DNA of 64,000 nucleotides from the NCBI GenBank assembly GCA_030512295.1, contig JAULSR010000001.1, positions 6,595,001 to 6,659,000 on the forward strand, written 5' to 3'. This stretch comes from Bombardia bombarda (taxonomy: Eukaryota; Ascomycota; Sordariomycetes; Sordariales; Lasiosphaeriaceae). The notes beneath the pieces were generated by a model, which had not been told where the DNA came from, made no database searches, and saw only the letters and a program-made list of their open reading frames with translations. The position numbers and the translations under genes were made by a program. Positions within the stretch are counted from its first letter, which is position 1. Every line of letters starts with the position of its first letter. This document shows positions 46,478 through 57,600 of the stretch, piece by piece.

Positions 46478-48257
46478 ATGGCGGACAGGCCACAAACATA
46501 TGCTTCACAGGGCGATCAGGTGAGAGGAGTCTCGAATCTTGTTACCTGCTGTGGCTGGCACCTCGTTATCGTTTGAAAGCGCTGCGCTGTGCCGCATTCA
46601 AGCGGCGTCTCACTGACTCCGCGCTTCCACAGATCGTTCCTGATATCGATACCGACGATGAGGCAAGTAGTGTTATCTGCCAATAGAAGGGCACAGGTCG
46701 ACATGCACGGTGGCGGCATAGTCTAAGAAACACACTTAAATCTAACTCCGCATAGGGCGCAGGTATAGAAAGTGCTGCCGAAAGCTCACTGACTTCTATC
46801 ACGTCGTCGGTGCTCCAGGGCAAGGTCGAGGATGGTCGCGTATATGCGGTGTATGGGAGAGAGGGTATGTACTGTAATATTCGTCACTTCCCTTTAACAT
46901 CATGAAGCCACTACGGCAGCTGTCGGGCATGATGGTGGACGACGTTTCGACACTGTTCGTGGTTGACTGACGGCGTCGATATTTTGTGCAGAATATGGTA
47001 TGCCCATGGACGATGTGGAACTGGATCGCATCGATATGTGCCATGCCAAATATTACGCCCTTCTTGAGAAGAAACGCTTCATAGCCCCGATTGGCGATCA
47101 TCCGCAGAAGATATTGGATCTGGGTTGTGGCACAGGTATGTTATGTTATATTTGTTGCGCTGTCAAAGTCACATATCCCTCAGGCACATGGGTTATTACT
47201 TCGGAGATACTAACAATCACTACTGTTAGGAATCTGGTCTATCGATATTGCAGACACGTTCCCGTCGGCCGATGTATGTGGTCTCATTTTTTTCGGGGCT
47301 CTAACTCAGAGATAGGGGCTATGTCAAGCTCCCTGCTGATCACTCATCTTTGTAGGTGACTGGTGTTGATATTGCGCCAACTCAGTCGGATTGGTAAGCC
47401 AGAATCTTGTAGAGGTGTGGCGCCTTGAAGAAGATAGATTCGGTATTGACATTAGCTCTTTTAGGGTGCCCCCAAACTGTCATTTCGAGCTTGATGACAT
47501 AGAGCAACCCTGGACATGGAAGGAGTCGTCGTTCGACTTCATTTTTGCCCGCGACTTGATCCTCTCTATTCGAGACTGGCCTAGACTTGTGGATCAAATT
47601 TACACGTGAGTCAAACTCCCTTTACTTTTGGTGCCCAGGCATTGCGTACGGGCCAACAGCAGTATCAATGCCGCAGGAGACATCAAAGCTCACCTTTACA
47701 CCAGACATCTCAAACCTGGCGGCTGGGCGGAGTTCCACTGTGTTACTGGGATTTTGCAGTGTGACGACGGCACGCTGCCTGAGGGGAGCCCGATGCAGCA
47801 GTTTTCCGACGCGCTGTCGGACAGCACACGAATCTTTGGAACACCCATCGACGACCCGACGCGGTGGAAGGGATGGTTCAAGGAACGCGGCTACGAAGAG
47901 GTCACTGAGGTGGTGTACAAGCTGCCGTGCAACCCGTGGCCCAAGGATGAGCGACTGAAGCTAGTCGGTGCTTTCGAGATGGAGAACCTGCTCTACGGGC
48001 TGAGCGGTATGGTGACGCGACTGTTCTCCAAGGCACTCAAGTGGTCGCCTGAGCAAGTGCAGGTGTTTCTGGTGGACGTGCGCAAGGAGATCAAGAATCG
48101 GCACGTTCATAGCTACTGGCCCTAGTGAGTCTTCTCTGCCCCCAACTCCTTTATAACGTGGGCTGATGTTTGGAAAAGCTATGTCGTGTACGCACGCAAG
48201 CCAGGAGGACCGCCAAGAACGGAGCGAACTCAGCAGCCAACGCCAAGCGCGGCCTAA
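46478..48257 (+). CDS. LaeA-like / TAM-domain SAM methyltransferase
   Basis: Resembles the large fungal LaeA-like methyltransferase family; whether it is regulatory or a tailoring enzyme is unknown. Nine exons: 46478-46519, 46633-46666, 46763-46864, 46992-47135, 47230-47273, 47356-47393, 47465-47605, 47705-48124 and 48179-48257. All phases close, giving 347 residues. Seen in order: LTSITSSVLQGKVEDGRVYAV, ILDLGCGTGIWSIDIADTFP (motif I), VTGVDIAPTQ, WVPPNCHFELDDIEQPW, FDFIFARDLI, LKPGGWAEFHCV and a C-terminus with YYVVYARKPGG. The second exon end is ambiguous: GTAGTG at 46667 or a GC-AG intron starting 46663 with acceptor at 46755 both keep the frame. Many small exons are typical of this family. 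Confidence 0.83.
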
Positions 48258-48597
48258 TGTACTGGTTACCCGAAAGGATTTAATTTACAGAGCTTATTTT
48301 GGTCTGAAATGATACATTGCCTGGACGCTGAATTACTGACACTAATGTTCGAAGAACCAGCATCTTTACGATTGGTGGTTACATGTCTACACAATATCTG
48401 ATTATCCAGGATATGCAGCATATGAAGTCTATACGTGCACAACAAGGGTAACCTACTGAGCCAACTGCCAACCTGGCTGCTCTTCCCCCACCTGTTCATG
48501 ATCGCGGCCTACCCCGTCTTACACGCAAGACAAACATCCATTAGATTCTTGTGGATGTTCACTACGTCTTTCTCCTACACGAAATTGGTGTAACAAA
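48258..48597. other. short intergenic spacer
   Basis: About 340 bp after the LaeA-like gene. No feature is recognised. Confidence 0.4.
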
Positions 48598-49040
48598 ATG
48601 ACAGCCATAACCACAACTCCCCGTCTAACAAGCACAACGGTTCAAACCAGCAACGAACAACTCGCCAGACTTGGGGGTACGAATCCTCCGAGACGATGCG
48701 GAAAAGGGGCCATCTTTATCGGATCCGCAGAGAGATCGAGGCTATGCAATACGTTCGCAGACGCACCTCAATACCCATACCAGCCATTATAGAAGTAGGC
48801 TTCAGTCCAGACGGCGAAGGGCACAAGAGAAACTGCTCATTTCTCATGACGCGGCTCCTCGGGCTCCAAAGCACAGACGATCGCCCAACTCAAATCCTTC
48901 TTGAGAGAATTGCGAAGCATTCGCCCGTCAGACCCGGCCTGGATTGGGTCCTGCTCTGGAGGTTCAGCTTACGACCACCGCATCACCAACATGTACACAT
49001 GTGGACCTTTTGCGTCAATTCCACGACTTTTTAGTCGCTC
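48598..49040 (+). pseudogene. truncated APH-type phosphotransferase relic
   Basis: A reading frame starts at ATG 48598. A second frame resembles the N-lobe of APH-type kinases: RREIEAMQYVRRRTSIPIPAIIEVGF, then a CSFLMTRLLGLQ segment like the hinge. A third frame downstream resembles the YDHRI/GPFASI region that follows in these proteins. At least two frame changes are therefore needed. The catalytic loop (HxDxxxxN) and C-lobe are missing, and the sequence stops near an AT-rich patch and the inverted AACTATCCCA motif. Frame changes could in part be introns, but the loss of the C-lobe argues for a relic. Confidence 0.5.
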
Positions 49041-50263
49041 CGGTCAAGAACTATAAGCCAAAAGGTCTGGCCCCGTCCCCAGTTTTACCACCTAATTATA
49101 ACCAAATTTGGTCTTTTATAATTTATTTGTAATAATTATAAATGGGATAGTGATAAATGGGATAGTTGCCAGACTCTCCGGTTCAGTATTACCACGATCT
49201 ACAATACATTGAACAGAACAAAGGAACTATTCTTGTGCTTATATAAGTGTTTACATGAACCCCCCATTGGCTACGTCCACCCAAAAAAAACCACCAAAAG
49301 GACTGGAAGGGAACCTACCACAAAAGATGATTCAAAAGAGTAAAAAGAAAAGCACTCGAACACATACAAGGTTGGTAGGGTTTGAACCTGCAACATGCCA
49401 AAGAAAAGGCGGAGAAAGGCGCAGCTTTGCCCGGCAGTGGCTCAGATGAAATTAGGGTTCGTACTGTCGCAAGGAAATGAAGTAGGCAGACTGACCATGC
49501 ACAATTGACTGGGCCGATAACTAAAGATAAACAATTCAGCAACTTTGCTAGTAATGCTCTTAGGCAATGGGTGCAGACCCCATCCACATAGAAGGAACAT
49601 GGGGTGTTTTCCCGATGGGCGCCTTTCGAGCCCGCTGTCTCTATGTTGCAATAGGTAGTTCATTTTCATTTCAGTATGTAGGCAGTCGTGCTTCGTTTGG
49701 CCGTTATGCTGATATCACACAGGCCTCTGCCGCCGCCGGAAGCAGTATCAAAACGCGTTGTAGTGGGAAGAAGGTGGGACAAATAGGATAATAAAGAGCA
49801 ATGTCACGCAAACATTGTCATTTGCTCATCCACTCACCTACTCACCATCATCAAGCCAAGACGAGTACAATTATCGAATAATGTAGTATAATGCATCGCT
49901 TAGAACTGAGCAAAGCTATCGCAAGGTCTAAGATAGAAAGTGTATCTTTAATTTCCTTTCCCCCTGTATACGACAAAGCAAGTGTATCGTATCGGTAGGT
50001 TTCTTTCCCCCTCTACCACTGATGAAGGTAAGTAGCCCGCCGTCCGTCCCCAACCGTCCAATGCTTCCTTCCGGCCCAAACGCCTTGACAAAGGGAATAT
50101 AGAAAAAAAGAAAAAGGCAAAGCAAGCAATATGTACATGCTGAAGTTGGTATGTATGTGTGTGTGTTGTGTATGTCGTGTTCCGAAGACCAATCATGCCC
50201 AGGGCAGACTGGACCAGACCAGTCAAGACCAGACCGTCCGCCCATCTGGCTTAGGTAAGGTAT
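49041..50263. other. intergenic, AT-rich start with inverted AACTATCCCA motif
   Basis: About 1.2 kb. The left end is AT-rich and repeat-like. A GGTTCAAACCC box-B-like sequence (reverse strand, near 49378-49388) lacks a matching tRNA fold. No gene is recognised. Confidence 0.4.
49139..49170 (-). repeat. inverted copies of the AACTATCCCA motif
   Basis: Two copies of ATAAATGGGATAGT on the plus strand, i.e. ACTATCCCATTTAT on the minus strand. They are opposite in orientation to the arrays at 41.3-41.5 and 44.1 kb. Confidence 0.7.
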
Positions 50264-50621
50264 TTACTGGATGTGGTCGTCCATGGTGAGGGCGGCGGCA
50301 TAAGGCCAGCCGAGCATGACAGCCATGGCTGGGAAGTAGCTGAAGAAAAAGGGTTGTTAGCAACATGATAGACTGAGAGAAGACTGTTTGTTGAAGAAAA
50401 ACATACATGATGGCCTGGCTTCCTACTCTCTTGAACTGTCTGCCCCAGTCGGCGGCTTGCGAGTTGCTCGCGACGGGTAGGCGCTCGAAGGGGTGCGACT
50501 CGAAGCTCCGGGCAAAGGTGCGCAGGGACTGGACGAGGGAGAATTGTCTGGTCGTGCCGGCGGAGACGGTGCGGCGGGCAGCGGCAGCGCGCATGGCAGC
50601 TCTTGCGATGATTGGCGACAT
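50264..50621 (-). CDS. small mitochondrial-type single-span membrane protein
   Basis: Not named. Exons are 50621-50407 and 50339-50264. Intron 50406-50340 has donor GTATGT and acceptor CTTCAG, giving 96 residues. The N-terminus is rich in Ala, Arg and Ser with no acidic residues (MSPIIARAAMRAAAARRTVSAG), as in a mitochondrial presequence. A conserved-looking centre reads FARSFESHPFERLPVASNSQAADWGRQF (as separate short motifs FARSFE, HPFERLPV and ADWGRQ). A hydrophobic span, IIYFPAMAVMLGWPYAAAL, lies at the C-terminal end. Size and layout fit a supernumerary respiratory-complex or ATP-synthase-associated subunit, but this is inference. The ATG directly follows an A24 run (a 25-base A run including its own A) in the mRNA sense. 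Confidence 0.75.
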
Positions 50622-50645
50622 TTTTTTTTTTTTTTTTTTTTTTTT
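50621..50645. repeat. T25 run abutting the start codon of the small membrane protein
   Basis: Twenty-five T on the plus strand, read as A25 in the gene sense; the last A is the A of the ATG. Confidence 0.95.
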
Positions 50646-52016
50646 GGTGTTTGTGAATGTGTAATTCGGAGAGGAGGGTTGTGTGTCAAAAGACTACTGG
50701 ACTGGTATGTGCCCTTGTTGTTTTGTGGTTGTGAGATGAGAGATGGTTATTCTTGTGATGCTACAAGAAGAGAGGAGATTGGTTGAATGGTATATATGAT
50801 GACTGAGCTGAGAGTTGACTGGATGTCTTGATGCTTGATGATGCTGATGATGATAGCAAGAATGGGTTACACTGGTGGTCCTCGACCCAACGTCTTATAC
50901 CAACTTGGCAGGGCAAACATTGTGCCTGGCCTTTCAAACTCTACATGCTGCATTCCCGGATTCGCTTCCATCTCGTCGTTGATCTGAATCCCACGAGCCT
51001 GGTTTGCCCGAAATTCTGGGCAGATGTGTGCACCCAGCCCAGAGTTCCCGGGTAGTCTTCGCCCTGTTGGTACGATTACACAGGATTGGGAGTGGTTTAG
51101 GCGAACGCAGTCATGGGGAATCATGCCACAGCACCTTCAAAACCACCAGATCCCCGGACCAGCCCTATGGCGTTTGAGCCAATCGATGGCCGTCCAGGGG
51201 TGCGGGTGGGACGATTTGAGGAAGAGCGTGGGCTGTCGACAGGGGTCAACGCCGTCCAATGTGGTATGATCGGAGCTGCCCGGTGGCCCGCTTATTCCCG
51301 CCTCTGAGCCCCACGCGGTTGGCCAGCTGAACGTCTGACAGCTCGGGCCAGGTCCAGGCTTGCCAGGCTTTCGGGCTGATGTTGCAGGGGGGAAGAAGGT
51401 TTGAGGATCGCGGGGCGGGCAGTTGCGGGTTGAAAATGAAGTGATGGAATGGAAGATTCTCCATTCCACTCCCAGCTGCCAAAAGCACTTGACAGCTCCC
51501 ATCGGATCCATCCGCCGAGGTGTACCTGTCAGTTTTTGAGTGCGACCAGTTTTGGAGCTTCGTCTTCTTTCTCGGCAGCAAGGCAAGGGAAGCAAGCACA
51601 GCGACATGCGACATGTGCATAGAGGGATCCAGGTCCTCGGGACAAGCTTTGAGAACTGCAAGTGATATTAATGCTATGACGCCATGCCCCCCCTTTATTC
51701 CAGATCCAGATCCCCTCGCTTCAAACTTTTGATTGATCATGTAGTGAAAGTATCTCGGCCCCGCTTCGTCTCAATTCCCAGCTGATTCGATCCGATCCGA
51801 TCCGATCCCTCGTCGATATGAGATTCGATACGAAATAATAAGAACGATGGTCGAAAAGGTTCAAAAGAAGGGTGAATACGTATATCACGTGTACCATCAC
51901 AACAAACCAAGTACTTCGTACAACACTGCGTAAATATACAACAAATAGACATCAGAATTGGGGGGTATCTTTCTTTCTTCTCTCTATATTTTATTTTCTA
52001 AAAACAACAAACTCGT
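50646..52016. other. intergenic
   Basis: About 1.4 kb between minus-strand genes. It has a short GATCC tandem near 51789-51809. Open frames at 51137-51740 have no family features. Confidence 0.4.
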
Positions 52017-52405
52017 CTACGTAGCCGCGCGAACGACCTGGGTGCCCTCCGCAGGCTCCAGCACCTTCCAGTTGCAGACGATGCCCTGCTCCTTAAAGAC
52101 GGCCATGATGCGCTCGGCGATCTCGTCAAAGTTGCTCGTGGCCAGCGCCAGGATGGTGGGGCCGGCGCCCGAGAGGCAGACGCCCAGCAGGCCCGGCTGC
52201 GTGGCGGGCGTCATGGACTCGACAATCTGCGTGAGCCCGGGGATCAGCGTCTGCCGGTACGGCTGGTGCAGCTTGTCCTGCATGGCGAGGTAGATGAGCT
52301 CCGGGTCGGGCGGCGACTGGCCCAGCGCCACCGGCAGGAGCGCTATCCTCTGGAGGTTGAAGGTCTGCAAAAGCTCAGGGTTAGTGTTTCTTGTCTAAGA
52401 GAGAA

Positions 52406-52436
<31 letters not shown>

Positions 52437-53174
52437 ACATACCACGTCGGTTCGGGGATACTGCGCCGGCAGGACCTCGCGGGCCTTGGCGGTGGGCACC
52501 TCGAACTCGGGGATGATGGCGACGGCCTTGATCTCGGGGGCCCAGGGGAACTTGATGTGGTGGCCGATGCCGAGCGGAGGCGCGGGGGGCTTGACGCCCG
52601 TGTCGAGCCCGCCCTGGGGCGCGGGCAGGACCTCGCTGAGGGGGATCTCGGTGCGGGCCACGTCCTCGGGCGTCAGGGGCTTGAGGTAGGTGCCGACGAA
52701 GCCGCCAAACAGGGCGGCGCCGACGTTGTCGGGGTGGCGCTCGATCATGAGGCAGTAGTCAAACAGGCGCTCGGGGGTCAGGTGGTGCAGCCCGCCGCAC
52801 TCCTTGCCCAGCAGCACGCCGGCCACGACGGCGGCGCCCGACGAGCCCAGACCCCGGCCGAGCGGGATCGGGTTCTTGATGTGCACACGGGTCTCGGCGG
52901 GAAAGCTGCGCTGGTCGTGGCAGCGCAGCACGTACAGCGCCACGCGCGTGATCAGGTTGACCTCGGGGTCCAGGCTGATGTCGCCCGACTCCTCGCCCTG
53001 GCCCTCGTACGTGACCCGGCAGTTGAGCGGCGCCGATGAGTTGCCCTCCTTGCTCCGGTCAATCGTGACGTGCAGCTCCAGGTACATGGACAGCGCCAGT
53101 CCGATGACATCGAAGCCCGGCCCGATGTTGGCGCTTGAGCATGGCGTCTTGATGATGAAGCTCTCGGAAGCCAT
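52017..53174 (-). CDS. thr1: Homoserine kinase
   Basis: GHMP-family kinase (EC 2.7.1.39) that phosphorylates homoserine with ATP in threonine biosynthesis; cytosolic. Exons are 53174-52443 and 52364-52017, with intron 52442-52365 (donor GTATGT, acceptor TTGCAG), giving 359 residues, close to yeast Thr1. The N-terminus IIKTPCSSANIGPGFDVIG is typical. The GHMP ATP-binding motif is PLGRGLGSSGAAVVAG. The substrate-side motif ERHPDNVGAALFGGFVG follows, and the C-terminal GHMP motif is LSGAGPTILA. The intron contains a CT/GA microsatellite (listed separately). Nothing looks broken. Confidence 0.96.
52398..52433. repeat. GA/CT microsatellite within the homoserine kinase intron
   Basis: Reads GA-rich on the plus strand and CT-rich in the gene sense, immediately after the donor site. 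It therefore forms an extended pyrimidine tract at the 5' side of the intron. Confidence 0.9.
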
Positions 53175-54632
53175 TTTTTTTGGTTGCTCCTTTTTACTTT
53201 CTGGACAATGACTTGTGTGGATGTGGTGATTGGTGACTGAGTTAATCCCGTAAACCCAATTGATTATCTCCAGGCTCCTTCAAAGCTTCCAATTGACCAT
53301 GGCTTTCTTCTTGTGACGTGACTCGAAATTTTGTTTGTTAGGTCTCGGCGGTGGACCGATTGCGGAGCGCGGGGGTCCAGGCCTCTGCTCCCGCCCTCTT
53401 CCTGGCGCCAACTGCCCTGTGGTTGCAGGCGGTCACCGGCGGTCCCAGCCATCATCCATCATCGGTGTCACCTGCAGCTGTTGCCAATCACGTTCAAATT
53501 TGATAGCCCAAATTAAAAGTGTTATTACAAGTTTCCATCTGTAGACAGAAAGTATATATGTCCATGGGGCTACCTACCTACCTAACTATATACCTACCCA
53601 TCTCATGCCCTCCCCCCTCCGAGCCCCCTCTGCCAGGGTTCCTTTACTTGCCATGGTATCACTCCCTCCACCCCGCCTTGTTCTCCCTCCTTTCCATCTC
53701 GCCCCCTTTATTTATCCTCGTTTCACTTCACTATATCCATCATCTTTACTACAAAACACAACGCTTCAAATACTCCTCAACAGCGAACGCATCGGCAGTG
53801 CAAATAGGGAGAGGGATGTGATTTATCTTGATTGCGCAAAAAGAAGGAGGAAAAGGAAAACAGCCCAAAACCAGAAAAAAACTGCACGATTTCTTTTCCT
53901 AGGTCATAAATCGTCGTAACAAAGGACTTAGAGCTCCTCTCTTCTTCTCTGAATTCCATCCCCAACAACTCCCGTTTCTTCCCACCTTTCTCCTCCCCTT
54001 TCTTCCTATCTCGCAGAGACAGGCAAACAGCTAACGCCCGGGTGACCAGCAGGCCCCTTTTCAGCATCATCATCATCCCTTTTCTCTCTCTCAATACAGT
54101 CCCACTGATCCTTTCATATTTTATCCTCTTTTTCTTGCTCTCTTTTTCTTCATCGCCTCCTTTTCTCCAAGTACCGCTACCGCTACATCGGCTGGGCCAA
54201 CATCGCCCGACCCAGCCCGACATATCCAACTCTCAAAACATTCCTCGTGGGGGAAATGAGAAATGAAAATCTATATGGGTAGAAAATCTGGGCATTTGAA
54301 CAAGAAACGAGAAATTGTGTCGACAGAAAAACAGAAAATCGCCTCTTCGCCTTATCCCCATATTCCATTCATATTCCTTGACAAGAGCATCGCTTGGCCT
54401 GCCCAAAAAAGGGATATGCTTGATTAACCCATCATGGACAATTGGCAGACGCGAGACCAGACAGGCCGTCCGGCAGCCTTCTGGAACTAGTATTGACAGG
54501 GATACGAGGTCAGGATAAGATCAAGAAGACATTCAGTCTAAGACCTCACTTAGGAACGGAAAAGACAACGGCGTTCATATCGACACTTTGCCTTTTGCCT
54601 CTCCACCAAACCGTGTCCGACCCGCCCTTTCC
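53175..54632. other. intergenic, upstream of thr1
   Basis: About 1.46 kb with short TACC tandems (about 53570-53600) and long pyrimidine-rich stretches (53600-54170). No gene is recognised. The right part should hold the 3' UTR of the large gene. Confidence 0.4.
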
Positions 54633-57600
54633 CTAAAAAGTGTCGGTATCTTGAGAGGTAATGGTGCCAAATGTATCTGAAGGTAACACGCCGTTAGCCC
54701 CATCTCATTGAATATCCAGGAAAGCACAGAGCATCACTAACCTCTCTTGCGCTTTGCATCTCCCTCTTCGCTCTTGGGCGTCATAGGTCGGGGCCCGCTA
54801 GGCCGTCGAGCTACGCCAAGTGCACCGCTGAGATTGCGGTTCTCGGGGCGAGGGCTACCACCATCGCGGCTGTGGCTGATATAACTAGCTGTTGGAACGC
54901 CGTGCGTCATGGTCCCATAACCGCTCTCTACGCTGTGATGCGGCAATGGGCTTTGCTTCTGCAGCTTGCTGAGACGCTTGTTCTGCGGTGCTGGGCTCGA
55001 GGGGGATTCAATGGGCTCCTTTGGCGGCCGCGGCGGCCCAGCTGTGACAGTCATATTGGCTGCCGCTGGCGACGATGTCCAGTGCTGCTGATATTGGCCG
55101 CCAGCAGAGTCATAGCTGTCCCGATTCGAGTTTCGGGGGAAAGGTGTTAGGCTAGTAGCGGAGCCAGCCCAACCCGTCGAGTTAGGACTCAAAGGCGAGT
55201 CAAATCCCATGGCCTGAGATTCAAGCGCTACTTTGAATCGCTCTGTCTGCCCTTGACGGGGTTGAGGGTGCTGCAAATTAAGCGAATTGCGGTGAGCCTT
55301 ATACTTTGGGTCTTCTGGAGTCATGCTCATGAATGGGGCAAGCGGAGGCGGGTATATGATGTCCTCATCACCAGGCGTCTGCTGGTCATCGTGGAGGTCG
55401 TGGCCAAGATCTGGCTGCGAAAAGCCCGTGTGCAGCTTGTCGCTCTGCACCGGATGTGGGTTCGAGAACTGGAAGTTGTCCGAGTAACTGCCAATGGATC
55501 CCGCTCCTACGGATCCTGCGCGAGACGGGGGGCTGTTGTAGTTACGCCCTTCAGGAGCCTGGTAAGTATTCTCTTCATCATTCTTGCGTGATTGTCCGCT
55601 TCGGCGGAATACTTGAGCGACACTGGAAGTCGTGGTTTCCGACCAGCGAGATATCTTCGGAATGGGAAACCAGCTGGATCTTGTTCCAGACTTATGCTTC
55701 TTGCTCTCTTCCGTTCGAGGCGTGTTCTCGTTGCTGGTCGATATTTGTGGAGCGGCAAGGGCTTCCGGTGGGGTGGCAAGAGGCACTGAGCCAGCGCGCT
55801 GTTCTTGGGTAGGTGTCATCAACATGTCTGGCTTGCTATAGTTGGCATCGTCTTCGTGAATATCGCCATGGTCGTACTCCTCCTCATTATCCTCGGGCAC
55901 GGTGCTTATCCTGTGCGCCGATACCTTGCGGTCGTACCCGAGCTTGCCCGACGTCCCGCGGGATTGAATCGAAAGATGTCCAGACTGGGAGGCATGACTC
56001 GCTGTCGAGGTCCCAGCATTGCCTTCGGGCTCATAGCCGTGATCATTCTCGTACTGGATTTCTGGCTGGATATTGTCGTACGACTGCTCACCCCGGTGGC
56101 TCCCGCTGATCGTGCCGGGCGCAGTTTGTGCTTTGAGCACATCAACTTCGGTTAGCAGCTGCATCAGCATATCTTCGATCCTGCCAAGATCATTGGTGCC
56201 CTTAGCACTTAGTCCCTTCAATGCACGTCTGAAGAAGTTTCTCTTCTTTGCGTTGATGTCGTCGCCGTTGAGTGTGCCTGTCTGTGAGCCTCCTTGAAGC
56301 GATCGAGCAGCACTGCCGGGATACGGTCGTGGGCCATTGATAGCGCGCTGGACACTCTTTTCCGTGTTGTCCTTGACTTCGGTGATGATCACATCTTCAG
56401 TGTCCGCAAGCATCTTCTTGAGATCTTCAAAGTTATTCCGCATCTCAGTTGCAGAGCGAACAAGGGTGACCAGGATCTCTGTATCTCGAGCACTTCTTTG
56501 AGCATCCCGAACCATCAACTACGAAATGTTAGCATATTGACTTCACCAACCAGCCACAGGACAGGGCACTTACGTGTTGCATTAGAGCAATGATATCCTT
56601 CGACTCGATCCGATCAATGCCTGTACCAGTGGCGGCATCGTAGAGTGGCGAGCCCATACCCTGAGACAAGCCGCTTAAGTGCCGGGTATGCTTTGGAGTG
56701 TAAAATGGATCTTCGACAAGACCACTGCCGCCTCCATTACGCTGGAGAGTGAAGTCGACGCCTTTGCCCTTGGCATTCTGAAGATCTGGGGTCTTATTCG
56801 GCCCTTGGGAAATATAACCCTCGTCAACCTTGCCAACAGGGCTTCGCGTAGCATACGCATTTCCGTAATCTTGGTTTTCATAGCCAGTTGGCCCAAGGAG
56901 GTTGTCATTGAACCCAGCAATGTTTGCGATAGGACTCGTTCCCTCATAGGGGTTCGTCACTAGGGTATCACGCTTCCGATCATCCGATGTTCGATACCAT
57001 TCATCTTCCTGCTCTTGGCTGGGTTGGCGGCTGTGACCTTGGGATGCGGCCAGGGCGGCTGCCGCGCCGGCAAAGGCAGCAGCGGTTGAAGTTGCCAGGT
57101 CGTGTCCACTGTTCTTCTGCTGTACCCCCAAGGGGTCATGAGAATCATCAAGCTGATGGTAGTCGATATGATCCTGAGGGTTATGTGGGCGTTGTCTTGG
57201 CGTCATTTCTCCATGCCAATCATGGTCACCCGCCTCAGATGGGTTCGTCACCATATCATCTTCCTGCCAGTGTCCTATCTCAGGCATAGGAGAATCATGC
57301 ATTGGGATGCTGCTGTAGTCCAGCTTTGGTTGTTCATGCTCTTGAACAAGCTTGTCAACGCTATGCGTCGAGTCAAGACCAGGGCGCAGTCCGTTCTTTG
57401 TGCGCTCCTTAAAGGATTGATTGCGCTGGACGCCGCCGGTGGACTGGTGCTCGGCATTACCTTGAACCACAGGCTGGCTACCTTTGCCTTGGGCCCTGAG
57501 GGCGTTGGTAACAGCCAGAACGGCCGCGGTAGTAATAGCTTCTTCCGAGGCAGTAGGAGATTGGTGATACCCCGATCGAGGGACCTTCTGTCCATACTCA

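Noticed and set aside
49360..49460. tRNA candidate from a box-B-like GGTTCAAACCC on the minus strand
   Set aside because: No acceptor-stem pairing, a T-stem mismatch and no proper box A at the right distance.
51137..51740. Two overlapping minus-strand frames upstream of the small membrane protein
   Set aside because: No conserved motif, and mutual overlap in different frames suggests chance.
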